DNA from: Alcaligenaceae bacterium CGII-47
GTDB taxonomy: Bacteria; Pseudomonadota; Gammaproteobacteria; Burkholderiales; Burkholderiaceae_B
Assembly (NCBI GenBank): GCA_019166125.1
Contig: JAHTBO010000004.1
Location: 191,406-255,405 of the forward strand
DNA: 64,000 bases
Direction: 5' to 3'
Numbering within the stretch: position 1 is the first letter of the stretch; each line of letters starts with the position of its first letter. Under the pieces are notes generated by a model, which was given only the letters and a program-made list of their open reading frames with translations, had not been told where the DNA came from and made no database searches. This document shows, piece after piece, positions 41,877 through 51,696 of this stretch. A program made the position numbers and the translations under genes.

Positions 41877-44765
41877 ATGGCACGTTTGCACACGTCGGCA
41901 CAGATCCCGCGCATCCGCTGGGGCATCGCATTGGCTTCAGGGTTGTTTTTTGCCCTGATGCTGGTGTTTGCTTTGGGCAATGCAGCGACTGTCTATGTAT
42001 TGGTAAGTCGCTTTGACAGCTCGCTGACCAAGCTCGATTCAGTGGATCGCATACGTGTCCTCAGCCAGCAAATCGCCATACAGGCGATGCGTCTGACTGA
42101 TGGCGCGTATATCCAGACCGCGCAGCTTAGTCGCAACCTGGATACCTTTGAACGCACGGTCCAGGCCTTGAAATCGGGCGGTATCGTCGATGATCACGAG
42201 ATCGAGCCTATCAAGGATCCGCCCTTGCAGGTGCGGCTTGCCGAGGTAGCGCTTCATTGGGAGTCCTATCGGGCGCGTGTCCGCTCTGTGCTGCTCAATA
42301 GTTATTCCCGTGAGTCGGTCAAAAGCCTTGATAGCACCTCGCGCCAGGCACTACTGCGCCAATGGGTCGCTGATGATGCGGCGACGCTGCACAGATCGAT
42401 CGAGCGCCTAGGTAATGCGATGATCCCGGTCGTAAAGTTCCGTAGCGGACGCGTGCTGCGCTATGTGTCGATTGCATTGCTGCTGAATATCGCGGTGCTG
42501 ATCCTGGCTTTTATCCTGGTGCGACAACACCTGATTTTGCCCTTACGGCGATTGCGTGGGGCTTGTGTGGACTTGATGGAGGGGAATTATTCGACGCACA
42601 TTGAGTACTGGGGGCCGGGCGAATTGGGCGAGGTGGCGAGTGCCTTTAACATCGGCGCGCAACGCATTCACACGTTGTTGGATAGCGAGCGCTTGAATCG
42701 CATTCGGCTGGAACGCTCAGACACGGTTTTTCGAGGGCTGGCGGCTAATTCTTTGGTAGGCATTTACCTGGCGCAGGATGATCGTTTTAGTTTTGTCAGT
42801 CCTAAAATGTCCGAAATATTTGGCTATACCGTCCAGGAGATGATCGATACCGTGCCGGTGCTTGGTGTGATTGTGCCCAAAGAACGCTATTTGGTCGCTG
42901 AATCACTTAAGGCTAGCCTGCAGCGCAAGGACGGGACGATACGCTACGAGCGTCATGGTCGCAAAAAGGACGGCAGCGTCATCGATATCGAGGTCTTTAG
43001 CTCTAGCATCACGGTGGATGGGCAAGTATCGATCATTGGTATCGTGCAGGACATCACCGAGCGCAAGAAGGCCGAGGCGTCCGCCCAACTTGCCGAAATT
43101 GCCTACGAAAATAGTAGTGAGGCGATCGCGGTGACCGATGCGGCTGGGGTGGTGATCGATGTCAATCCTGCCTTCTCGCGCATGACTGGATACTGGAGCG
43201 ATGAGGTCAAGGGCGAGGTGCTGGCTTTGTTAAAGCCCGGCCGTCACAATCGCGAATTCTTTGACACCATGTGGCATCAGATCAATACCACCGGGCGTTG
43301 GGCGGGTGATTACTGGAGCCGCCACAAATCCGGCGAAAAATACGCCGAGCGCGTTATCGTGGATACAGCGTGGAATCATGATGGTTCGGTTAATTGTCGT
43401 GTGGCCATGCTAAGCGATATCACCGAGAAAAAGCAGACCGAGGCCTTGATATGGCGTCAGGCGCATCATGATCCGCTCACGGGGCTGCCCAATCGTCAAT
43501 ATTTCACGCTGCGCCTCGAACAAGCCCTAGAGCAGGCTGATCGGGAATCAGCGCCGCTCGCCTTGTTGTTTCTGGATCTCGATATGTTCAAAGAGATCAA
43601 TGATTCGATGGGGCACGGTATTGGTGATCAGTTACTGATCGAGGTCGCCAGGCGTTTGAATGCCTGCACCGAGAACATCGGTTTTGTGGCGCGTCTGGGC
43701 GGGGATGAGTTCATCATCATCGTCGAGCATATCGTGGATCGGGGACTGGTCGAAGATTTGTGTAGCCAGATTTTGGCGAGCCTCACCGAGCCGTATAGGC
43801 TGGCGGGTGAAGCGCTGCGCGTCTCGGTGAGTGTTGGGGTGGCGTTGTACCCCAATGATGCCGAGGACCAAGAGACCCTGATGCGCCACGTTGATCTGGC
43901 CATGTACGCGGCCAAGGACGCGGGGCGTAATCGTTGTTTTTATTTCGACCAGGATATGCGCGAGCGCGCCCGGATACAACATAATCTGGTGCGTGGGCTG
44001 TCTGAGGCCTTGGCCCAGGGGCAGTTCTTCCTGGAGTACCAGCCGATTTATTCCATGCACGCCAGGGTGATCACTAGGGCAGAGGCCTTATTGCGTTGGC
44101 GGCATCCAGAGTTCGGCGTGGTGCAGCCCATGGACTTCATCCCGTTTGCCGAGGATCGACAACTGATCAGCAGCCTGGGGGACTGGGTGTTTCAGCATGC
44201 CGCCAGCCAACTGGCCCAGTGGCGTGATCAGTACGAGACGGCGTTGCAGATGACCGTGAATATTTCACCATCGCAGTTGGTGGGCAGTGGCGTGAATTTG
44301 ACCGAGTGGCTGCGCCAGCTCGATCGTCTGGGCTTGCCCGGCGACAGCATCGTGCTAGAGTTGGCCGAGCACATGCTTATGGGTATGGATACGGTCATGA
44401 TAGGCAGGCTGGAACAATTACGCGCAGCGGGTATGCGTATCGGTCTGGATGACTTTGGTGTCGGCTCATCGTCGCTGTCGATCATGAGCACACTGCCTGT
44501 GGACTACATTAAGCTGGACCGGGTATTCACCGAGCATCTGGCCGTGGATTCAAGCTCGCTTATGGTTTGTGAGGCAATTATCTTATTGGCTCATCAACTT
44601 GGCTTTCAGGTGATTGCCGCAGGGGTGACGACGGCCGAGCAACACGAGTTGCTCCAGCGCGCGGGCTGTGATGCCGGTCAGGGTTATTGGTATGGCACCC
44701 CATTGGCGCCCGAGGACCTCGAGAGACGCTTACAGGCAGGCGAAGGCCTGCCGCTGGATTGTTAA
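41877..44765 (+). CDS. Membrane PAS-GGDEF-EAL protein, EAL intact
   Basis: The 962-residue protein has an N-terminal membrane helix, a PilJ-like helical periplasmic sensor (VLSQQIAIQAMRLTDG), a second helix near residue 200, HAMP, two PAS domains, GGDEF (RLGGDEF, about residue 608) and EAL (EALLRW, about residue 736). The EAL site looks complete: N in VNISPSQ, E in LELAEH, the LDDFG pair and K in YIKLDR. The RXXD inhibitory site normally upstream of GGDEF is missing (ENIG at that place). It may act mainly as a c-di-GMP phosphodiesterase or be bifunctional. The next gene is coupled to it by TAATG. Confidence 0.92.
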   Translation: MARLHTSAQIPRIRWGIALASGLFFALMLVFALGNAATVYVLVSRFDSSLTKLDSVDRIRVLSQQIAIQAMRLTDGAYIQTAQLSRNLDTFERTVQALKSGGIVDDHEIEPIKDPPLQVRLAEVALHWESYRARVRSVLLNSYSRESVKSLDSTSRQALLRQWVADDAATLHRSIERLGNAMIPVVKFRSGRVLRYVSIALLLNIAVLILAFILVRQHLILPLRRLRGACVDLMEGNYSTHIEYWGPGELGEVASAFNIGAQRIHTLLDSERLNRIRLERSDTVFRGLAANSLVGIYLAQDDRFSFVSPKMSEIFGYTVQEMIDTVPVLGVIVPKERYLVAESLKASLQRKDGTIRYERHGRKKDGSVIDIEVFSSSITVDGQVSIIGIVQDITERKKAEASAQLAEIAYENSSEAIAVTDAAGVVIDVNPAFSRMTGYWSDEVKGEVLALLKPGRHNREFFDTMWHQINTTGRWAGDYWSRHKSGEKYAERVIVDTAWNHDGSVNCRVAMLSDITEKKQTEALIWRQAHHDPLTGLPNRQYFTLRLEQALEQADRESAPLALLFLDLDMFKEINDSMGHGIGDQLLIEVARRLNACTENIGFVARLGGDEFIIIVEHIVDRGLVEDLCSQILASLTEPYRLAGEALRVSVSVGVALYPNDAEDQETLMRHVDLAMYAAKDAGRNRCFYFDQDMRERARIQHNLVRGLSEALAQGQFFLEYQPIYSMHARVITRAEALLRWRHPEFGVVQPMDFIPFAEDRQLISSLGDWVFQHAASQLAQWRDQYETALQMTVNISPSQLVGSGVNLTEWLRQLDRLGLPGDSIVLELAEHMLMGMDTVMIGRLEQLRAAGMRIGLDDFGVGSSSLSIMSTLPVDYIKLDRVFTEHLAVDSSSLMVCEAIILLAHQLGFQVIAAGVTTAEQHELLQRAGCDAGQGYWYGTPLAPEDLERRLQAGEGLPLDC

Positions 44766-47641
44766 TGCATAAGGTTCATGAGGTCACCGACGTCCCGCGT
44801 GATACCCAAGAGGGCTTGGGCGGTCGCAGCCTGGGATATAAGGCTGCCTTGGTGGCCAGCTTGATATTTATCCTCGCGACAAGCAATATCGTGGTGGTCA
44901 ATCGTATTTTTAGCTATTCGGATTATGTCGCAGCGACCGTGAACGTCGCCGGCAAGATTCGCATGCTTAGCCAAAAGCTTGCACATGACATTCTGGTGGC
45001 CGCGGCGGGCAATCCCGATATGCTCGAGGTGGCGCGCCAGGATATCCAGGACTTTGAGCGTGCCAGGGCGGCACTTCTGGAGGGGGGGGCGGTGTTCGGG
45101 CAGCAGGTGCGTCCCTTTGCGGCTCAGGCGCGCGAGCAGCTCGAGCAGATCGCAGCCCTATGGCAGGGATACTACCCGCGTGTATTGGCCTTGGACCCTG
45201 TCCTTCAAGGCACGGATGCGGCGCGCGGGTTTGTCCTTGATGCGGCCGCTGTGCGGATAATTGCTCAGCAATCGGCGGCATTATTAGCTGCTACCGAGCG
45301 TGTGCTGGGGACCCTGGTCGAGGATGAGTTGGCGCAGCGGCACCAGGCCTTGCTGCTCCTCTATGCGCTGTTCGCTCTGGATGCGCTGCTGTTGCTGGTG
45401 GCTTATGTGGCGTTTCGACGCCACGTGCTCAAGCCCTTGGTTATGCTTGCCGAGTACTGCCGAGAATTGGGGCGGGGTAATTATGCCGTGCGGATAAGCG
45501 ATTCCAGGAGGGATGAGATCGGGGTGCTTACCCGCGCACTTAATGATTCGGCAATCGAGACGCATACCCTGATGCGGACGCTCGAGCAAGAGCACGAAAG
45601 CCTGCGTCGCGCCGAGTCCTTGTTTCAAGGGGTGGCCAATAATGCCGCAGTGGGCGTTTGTGTCGTGCTAGAGGATCTAAGCATTCGTTACGCCAACAAG
45701 GCTTATTCCGAGCTACTGGGCCATCGTACGGTGGATGCTGTCTACGCGACGCCTGTCGATATGAACTACAAGCAGGCGGACCGCGCCCCGCTGGTGCGCT
45801 TGCTGCGCGCTTATTTGAATGCGAGTCCATGTGCTGGCGAGCATGTCTTCACCATCCTGCGCGAGGATGGTGAGCGCGTGGTGGTAGAGATATTTGGCTC
45901 GGCGATGGATATTGGTGGCACACCGGCGGTCGTGCTGGTTGTCCTGGACATCACTTACCGACGGGAAGCCGAAGCAGCGGCGCGTCAGGCCACGCTGGTG
46001 TTTGAGTCGACCAGCGAGGCGATTGTGGTGACGGATGCGCAGGGTCGGATAATAAACATCAATCCGGCGTTCTCTGTGATCACGGGCTACACGCGTGAGG
46101 AGGTCGTGGGGCAGAACATGAGTATGCTCTCTTCAGGGCGTCAGGATCGGGATTTTTACCGAACCTTGTGGTCAGCGCTTAGTACAGCAGGGCATTGGCG
46201 CGGCGACCTATGGAACCGCCGTAAGAACGGTGAAGAGTATGCCGAGCATCTGACGATCAATGCAGTATTCGATGATAGCGGCACCGTGTATGGCTTTGTT
46301 GGCGTTTTCTCAGACATAACCAAGAAAAAACATTCCGAGGCGTTTATCTGGCGTCAGGCGCATTACGACAGCCTGACGGGTTTACCGAATCGGCAGCATT
46401 TTCAGGTTCGTCTCCAGGATGCGATTGCCCACGCCTCACAGGGCGCGACGGCGGCGGCTTTGCTGATGCTTGATCTGGACTTTTTCAAGACCATCAACGA
46501 TACCCTGGGCCATGATATGGGTGATGAGCTACTCAGGCAGGTGGCGACGCGCCTGAGTCAATCAGTCCGCGAGGTCGATACCGTCGCGCGACTGGGTGGG
46601 GATGAATTTACGCTGATTATTGTGGATATTTCGGATGTTTCGGTCGTCGGGCGGATTGTCCGGGAAATCCTGCACAAGCTCTCCGCCCCTTACGCGTTGG
46701 GCGAGCATACGGCTGAAATCTCGGCCAGTATGGGAATCACCTTATATCCCGAGGATGGCCGAGATCCGGCCGAACTGCTTAAGAACGCCGATTTGGCGAT
46801 GTATGCCGCCAAAGAGTCGGGTCGCAATCAGTACCGTAGATTTATACCGGCCATGAGGCAAGCCGCCTTGGTCCACCGTCAGATGCAGCGCGATTTGCTG
46901 GTGGCACTCAACGAGCAGCAGTTTTTCATGCTGTACCAGCCAATTATTCGCTTGTCTGATGGGTGTATCACACAGGTGGAGGCTTTGCTGCACTGGCATC
47001 ATCCGACCCACGGCCCGCTGGATGCCCAGCACTTTATGCCTTATGCCGATGAAGTGGAACTGCTGCGCCATATCAGCGATTGGGTGTTTTTAGAGGCGAC
47101 GACACAGTGGTCTGTCTGGCAGCGCTCGGTGGCTGCAGACATAGGGATCGGGATCGATTTGCCCCCCGCCAACCTATTTCAGGATGGCGCAGGGATCGAA
47201 GCGTGGCAGGCGCATCTGGATGAATTGGGTATGCCCTCGGATCGGCTGATCATAGAGATCACCGAGAGCGTGTTGAACGACATGAACGACAATGTCAGAC
47301 AGGGTCTGGCGGCTTTGCGTGATATGGGTGTGCGGGTGACACTGGATAATTTCGGTACGGGCAACGCCTCGCTCATGTCTCTGAATCGAATCATGATCGA
47401 TTTTTTCAAGATTGATGCGTCGCTGATTCGCCTTCTGGATGGGCAGGGGGACTCGGATGCGCTGGCGCTATGCCAGGTAATGATTGATATGGCCCATAAG
47501 TTCGGCCTTGAGGTGATTGCCGATGGCGTAGAAACAGCAGCGCAATCGGCGATTTTGCAAAGAGCCGGCTGTGACTACGGCCAGGGAAATTACTACGGTG
47601 AACCCTTGTGGGCATCGCAGTTGATGGCGATGTTGGCCTAA
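44765..47641 (+). CDS. Membrane PAS-GGDEF-EAL protein, EAL degenerate
   Basis: The 958-residue paralogue of the preceding gene has the same layout: helix, PilJ-like sensor (GKIRMLSQKLAHDIL), second helix, HAMP, two PAS, GGDEF (about residue 610), EAL (EALLHW, about residue 739). The RXXD inhibitory site is present (REVD before TVARLGGDEF). In the EAL domain the metal-binding Asn is Asp (IDLPPAN) and the DD pair is DN (LDNFGTG), so hydrolysis is probably lost. It is likely a diguanylate cyclase. The start at 44,765 shares a base with the upstream stop. Confidence 0.92.
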   Translation: MHKVHEVTDVPRDTQEGLGGRSLGYKAALVASLIFILATSNIVVVNRIFSYSDYVAATVNVAGKIRMLSQKLAHDILVAAAGNPDMLEVARQDIQDFERARAALLEGGAVFGQQVRPFAAQAREQLEQIAALWQGYYPRVLALDPVLQGTDAARGFVLDAAAVRIIAQQSAALLAATERVLGTLVEDELAQRHQALLLLYALFALDALLLLVAYVAFRRHVLKPLVMLAEYCRELGRGNYAVRISDSRRDEIGVLTRALNDSAIETHTLMRTLEQEHESLRRAESLFQGVANNAAVGVCVVLEDLSIRYANKAYSELLGHRTVDAVYATPVDMNYKQADRAPLVRLLRAYLNASPCAGEHVFTILREDGERVVVEIFGSAMDIGGTPAVVLVVLDITYRREAEAAARQATLVFESTSEAIVVTDAQGRIININPAFSVITGYTREEVVGQNMSMLSSGRQDRDFYRTLWSALSTAGHWRGDLWNRRKNGEEYAEHLTINAVFDDSGTVYGFVGVFSDITKKKHSEAFIWRQAHYDSLTGLPNRQHFQVRLQDAIAHASQGATAAALLMLDLDFFKTINDTLGHDMGDELLRQVATRLSQSVREVDTVARLGGDEFTLIIVDISDVSVVGRIVREILHKLSAPYALGEHTAEISASMGITLYPEDGRDPAELLKNADLAMYAAKESGRNQYRRFIPAMRQAALVHRQMQRDLLVALNEQQFFMLYQPIIRLSDGCITQVEALLHWHHPTHGPLDAQHFMPYADEVELLRHISDWVFLEATTQWSVWQRSVAADIGIGIDLPPANLFQDGAGIEAWQAHLDELGMPSDRLIIEITESVLNDMNDNVRQGLAALRDMGVRVTLDNFGTGNASLMSLNRIMIDFFKIDASLIRLLDGQGDSDALALCQVMIDMAHKFGLEVIADGVETAAQSAILQRAGCDYGQGNYYGEPLWASQLMAMLA

Positions 47642-47655
47642 AACTGAGGGTGGCC

Positions 47656-49287
47656 TTAAGTTCCGGTGGGTGTGCGGCGGCGCCACAGCCCGAGCAGCAG
47701 CCACAGACCGATCCAGATGAGGATCGGCGTATTGCCCCAGCGGACATACGGGGTCAGGCCTTGGGTGCCCTGTACTTCGACATCCAGTACGCCGCGTGTG
47801 GCCGGGTCGAGGGTGGCGCGTACTTGGCCACGTGGGTCGATCGCCGCCGTCATGCCGGTGTTTGTTGCGCGCACGATGGGCCGCGCGGTCTCTAGCGCTC
47901 GCATACGCGAGATCTGTAGATGTTGGCGCAAGGCCCAGGTGTCCCCGAACCAGGCCAGATTGCTGATATTCACGAGGATGCTGGCCCCGTCCGTGCCGTT
48001 GATCCCTGGCCGTACGGACTGGATGATTTCCTCACCAAAGACGTCTTCATAGCAGATGTCCACGGCCAGGGCCTGCGTGCCTATGCGTAAGGGAGGCTGG
48101 CGTACGGCCCCGCGGTCAAAGTCCCCAAGGGGGATATGCATGGCGCGCACAAACCAGTGAAAACCGGGAGGGATAAATTCTCCGAAGGGCACGAGGTGAT
48201 GCTTATCGTAGTGCCACGGTGTCTGAGCGCGGCTGAGCATCGTCAGCGGGGTCTGCGCATCGAAGGCGATGGCGCCGTTGGTATAACGCGCGCTGCCGCC
48301 TGTGGTGTGGTGCAGCGGTACACCCAAAAGCAGGCTGGTCTGCAGGCGGGCAGCGATCGCCTGCCAGCCGAGCCAGACGGTGGGCGCAATCTGATCCTGG
48401 AAGGCCGGGATGACGGTCTCGGGCAGGATGATCAGTTGGGGGGTGGCTTCGGCTGCCTTGGGCGCCAGGCCAGCCAACTGCATGGCGTCGATCAAGGATC
48501 GCTCGACATGAGCGGGGTCGAATTTTTGGGATTGAGGGGTATTCGTTTGCACCAGGCGCAGGACGATAGGCTGGCCCTGTGCTTGGGCCCAGTTGATATG
48601 CGTCCAGGCGATGCCCAGCAAACCAGTAATGAGGGCCACACCCAGCGTAAGCGCGGCGCGATGATCGTAGGGTGTGTCCTTGGCCTGCACCATCAGGGCG
48701 ATGGCACCGCTGGTAAAGGCAGCCAGCCAGGCGACGCCATAGACACCGACGAACGGCGCCCAGGCGGCGAACATGCCCTCGACGTGGGCGTAGCCGATGT
48801 TCAGCCAGGGAAAGCCGGTAAATAAGGTGCCACGCAGCCACTCGGCCAGCGTCCAGCATGAGGCCCATAAGGCGGCGTTCAAGAGATAGCGGCCAATCGA
48901 AATATCCGGTCCGCGATGGCTACGACACAGCACCAGGAAGCCGACGGCAGCCAGCGCAGGATAGAGGGCGAGTGCTGCACACAGGAGGGCCAGGGCGGCA
49001 ATCGCCAGCGGCATGGGCAGGCCGCCGTACTGATGCATGCTGATGGTCAGCCAGTAGATGCCAAGCATGAACTGCGCCAGGCCAAACACGAATCCGTACC
49101 AGGCGGCCTGTTTGGTGGATGCGGCCAGGATGACGTGACGTGCCAGCAGGGTGAGGGCGAGGATCTGGGTGAATGGCAGAATCCAGGCGGGCAGGGGGTC
49201 GGACGCGAAACTTAAGGCCTGCAGCAGGCCGGCGCACACGAGGAGGATTGATGTGCGCCAGGCCGCAATGCGGTGGCTAGTCGGCAT
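47656..49287 (-). CDS. lnt: Apolipoprotein N-acyltransferase
   Basis: From ATG 49,287 the protein has 543 residues, with several N-terminal membrane helices and a C-terminal nitrilase domain. The catalytic triad is visible: E in ILPETVIPAF, K in YDKHHLVPFGEF and C in VDICYEDVFG. Lnt adds the third acyl chain to lipoproteins in the inner membrane. The start overlaps the corC stop by 11 bases, so the pair is coupled. Confidence 0.95.
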   Translation of the reverse strand: MPTSHRIAAWRTSILLVCAGLLQALSFASDPLPAWILPFTQILALTLLARHVILAASTKQAAWYGFVFGLAQFMLGIYWLTISMHQYGGLPMPLAIAALALLCAALALYPALAAVGFLVLCRSHRGPDISIGRYLLNAALWASCWTLAEWLRGTLFTGFPWLNIGYAHVEGMFAAWAPFVGVYGVAWLAAFTSGAIALMVQAKDTPYDHRAALTLGVALITGLLGIAWTHINWAQAQGQPIVLRLVQTNTPQSQKFDPAHVERSLIDAMQLAGLAPKAAEATPQLIILPETVIPAFQDQIAPTVWLGWQAIAARLQTSLLLGVPLHHTTGGSARYTNGAIAFDAQTPLTMLSRAQTPWHYDKHHLVPFGEFIPPGFHWFVRAMHIPLGDFDRGAVRQPPLRIGTQALAVDICYEDVFGEEIIQSVRPGINGTDGASILVNISNLAWFGDTWALRQHLQISRMRALETARPIVRATNTGMTAAIDPRGQVRATLDPATRGVLDVEVQGTQGLTPYVRWGNTPILIWIGLWLLLGLWRRRTPTGT

Positions 49288-50158
49288 GGGGGCTGGTCGA
49301 TGGGCTGGTTTGATGTTGGATATGCAGCCAGCGTGCGCGCTTGGCATCGGCACCCACCACGGTGATGGTCAGGCCCTGGTGATCGAGGCGTTCGCCGCGT
49401 TTGGGAATATGACCCAGTTCCGCGCTAAGCCAGCCCCCCAAGGTATCGTAATCATCGTGAGGCAGATCCGTGTGGAAGGTTTCGTTGAATGCCACGATCT
49501 CGGTTGTGCCCATGGCGCGCCAGCTATTTTCGCCAGTACGGAAAATTGTTTTCTCTGCATCGTCGTCGAATTCATCCTCGATATCGCCGACGATCTGCTC
49601 GAGCACGTCCTCCATGGTCACAAGGCCGCAGACGCCACCATGCTCATCAATGACGATGGCGAGGTGGTTGCGGTTGCTGCGGAACTCATGCAGCAGGACG
49701 TTTAAGCGCTTGGTCTCGGGGATAAAAATCGCTGGGCGCACTAGCGCACGCACATCCATCTGTGCGCTGGCAAATGAGAGCAGCAGATCTTTGGCAAGCA
49801 GGATGCCCTGGATATTATCCCGATCTGAGTCATACACCGGAAAGCGCGAATGGCCGGTCTCGATGATCTCGGGCATGAGGTCCGAGAGCGGGCGACTGAT
49901 GTCAAGCATATCCATGCGCGAGCGCGGCACCATGATATCCGAGACGGTCTTGTTCGCGACATCCAGGGCGCCGGCAATCATGGCGTAGGATTCGCCGTCG
50001 AGCACCATACGGTCGTGGGCAGCGTCCAGAACGGCTCGGATGTCGGCGCGGTCTGCGGGTTGAGACGGCCTCATGAAGGCGGTCAGTCGGTTAAAGAAAC
50101 TTTTGCTGGTAGAGCGCGAAGCGCGAGGCTCTGCGTCGGTAGAGTGAGGGTCTGGCAT
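49277..50158 (-). CDS. corC: CorC/HlyC-family CBS protein
   Basis: The 293-residue protein has two CBS domains (KTVSDIMVPRSRMDMLDISR and MDVRALVRPAIFIPETKRLN), a segment VIDEHGGVCGLVTMEDVLEQ, and the C-terminal CorC_HlyC domain (WRAMGTTEIVAFNETF, LGGWLSAELGHIPKRGE). No membrane part is present, as in CorC/YbeX. It is tied to magnesium or cobalt handling and ribosome maturation. It sits between ybeY and lnt, the standard order. Confidence 0.94.
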   Translation of the reverse strand: MPDPHSTDAEPRASRSTSKSFFNRLTAFMRPSQPADRADIRAVLDAAHDRMVLDGESYAMIAGALDVANKTVSDIMVPRSRMDMLDISRPLSDLMPEIIETGHSRFPVYDSDRDNIQGILLAKDLLLSFASAQMDVRALVRPAIFIPETKRLNVLLHEFRSNRNHLAIVIDEHGGVCGLVTMEDVLEQIVGDIEDEFDDDAEKTIFRTGENSWRAMGTTEIVAFNETFHTDLPHDDYDTLGGWLSAELGHIPKRGERLDHQGLTITVVGADAKRARWLHIQHQTSPSTSPHAD

Positions 50159-50213
50159 TGTCCTGGGGACGGTTAGAAAGAGTGACTAGCATAACCGAAA
50201 AAGCGTGAAATGC

Positions 50214-50714
50214 TTAGTGCGGCATGATGAAGGGGGTGTAAGGGTCGGGAATTTTTTGGCTGGCGAGGATGGCGGTCTCTAGGGATTCCATGACGCTGGC
50301 CTCGTTTGGGTCAATATGATCGTAGCCCAAGGCATGCAGAACGCCGTGGCTGACCAAGTGTGCGGCATGGTGCAATAGCGGCTTGTGTTGGGCCTTGGCC
50401 TCGTGAACCAGGATGGGCAGACACAAGATAATATCACCGTGGATACAGCCTTCGGGGTCGGCGCCGTATTCGAAGGTGAGGACGTTGGTGGGCGCATCGC
50501 GGCCCCGGTAAGTATGATTGAGTGCGCGGCCCTCGGCCTCGTCGACCAGACGCAGCGTCAGGGACACCTGTTGCCCGTGGGTAGGCAGATGAGTACGTTC
50601 GCGCGCGGCAAAGGCATGAACCAGGGCGCGCTCGACCCAGCGGCGCAGGCGCCAACGCGGGAGCTGCGCTGCCTCGGTGCCATACTGAATAGCGAGGGAC
50701 AGCTCAGGAGACAT
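50214..50714 (-). CDS. ybeY: rRNA maturation endonuclease YbeY
   Basis: The 166-residue protein has the zinc motif HGVLHALGYDH (H3 pattern) and the preceding TNVLTFEYG and GDIILCLPI. YbeY takes part in 16S rRNA 3'-end maturation. The start overlaps phoH by 11 bases. Confidence 0.95.
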   Translation of the reverse strand: MSPELSLAIQYGTEAAQLPRWRLRRWVERALVHAFAARERTHLPTHGQQVSLTLRLVDEAEGRALNHTYRGRDAPTNVLTFEYGADPEGCIHGDIILCLPILVHEAKAQHKPLLHHAAHLVSHGVLHALGYDHIDPNEASVMESLETAILASQKIPDPYTPFIMPH

Positions 50715-51696
50715 GGTCCCCTGCTCGCTCGTAAGCGTCGACGATGCGGGCCACGAGCGGGTGGCGCACTACGTCGCGGCTGGTAAAGCGTGTCGTGGCA
50801 ATGCCGGGCACCCCATCGAGGACATCCAGGGCGTGGATCAGGCCGCTTTGGTGGCCGCGTGGCAGGTCAATCTGTGACGGGTCGCCATTGATGACGGCCT
50901 TACTGCCAAAGCCGATACGTGTAAGAAACATCTTCATCTGTTCGGGTGTGGTGTTTTGGGCCTCGTCCAGAATGATAAAAGAATGGTTCAGCGTGCGCCC
51001 GCGCATATACGCAAGTGGTGCGATTTCGATGGTTTGCTTGTCAAACATGCGCTGCGTGCGCTCGAGTCCCAGCAGATCATAGAGTGCGTCATAGAGTGGA
51101 CGCAGGTAGGGATCGACTTTTTGTGTCAGATCGCCCGGCAGAAAACCCAGACGCTCGCCGGCCTCGACGGCGGGGCGCGTGAGCACCAGGCGGTGCACGG
51201 ACTCGCGCTCGAGTGCGTCGATGGCGCAGGCGACGGCCAACCAGGTCTTGCCGGTGCCAGCGGGGCCTGCACCAAAGGTCACGTCGTGCTTCAGGATAGC
51301 GTTGATGTAATCACGCTGGCGGGGTGTGCGCGGCCGCAGGTCAGACTTCCGGGTGCGTAGGCTGAGGCTGCCATCGTCCACAGGGGGCAGGTCGGCAATC
51401 TGGGGCGCTTCGCTGGTCGCGCCCAGCTCGACCAAGCCCAGTTGTACGTCCTCGAGCGACAAGGGGCCATGGGCAGCGCGTAGATGAAACCAGCCCAGCG
51501 CATCGGCTGCGCGTTGCGCCTGGGGGCCGTGGAGGGTGACTTGACTGCCGCGGCGTGCCAGGGTGACGTCGTAGGCCAGTGCGATCTGCTTTAGATTTTC
51601 GTCGACGGGACCGCACAGATCGGCGAGTTGGGAATTACTGCCCTCGAGCTGGATGGACAAGGGTTTTTTAGGGGGACTCATGCGGGGGAGGCTCAT
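50704..51696 (-). CDS. phoH: PhoH-family ATPase
   Basis: The 330-residue protein has Walker [36 protein letters not shown], and Walker [21 protein letters not shown]. The N-terminal KH-like part is usual for PhoH/YbeZ. It probably acts with YbeY. The ATG overlaps the miaB stop (ATGA). Confidence 0.95.
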   Translation of the reverse strand: MSLPRMSPPKKPLSIQLEGSNSQLADLCGPVDENLKQIALAYDVTLARRGSQVTLHGPQAQRAADALGWFHLRAAHGPLSLEDVQLGLVELGATSEAPQIADLPPVDDGSLSLRTRKSDLRPRTPRQRDYINAILKHDVTFGAGPAGTGKTWLAVACAIDALERESVHRLVLTRPAVEAGERLGFLPGDLTQKVDPYLRPLYDALYDLLGLERTQRMFDKQTIEIAPLAYMRGRTLNHSFIILDEAQNTTPEQMKMFLTRIGFGSKAVINGDPSQIDLPRGHQSGLIHALDVLDGVPGIATTRFTSRDVVRHPLVARIVDAYERAGDHVS

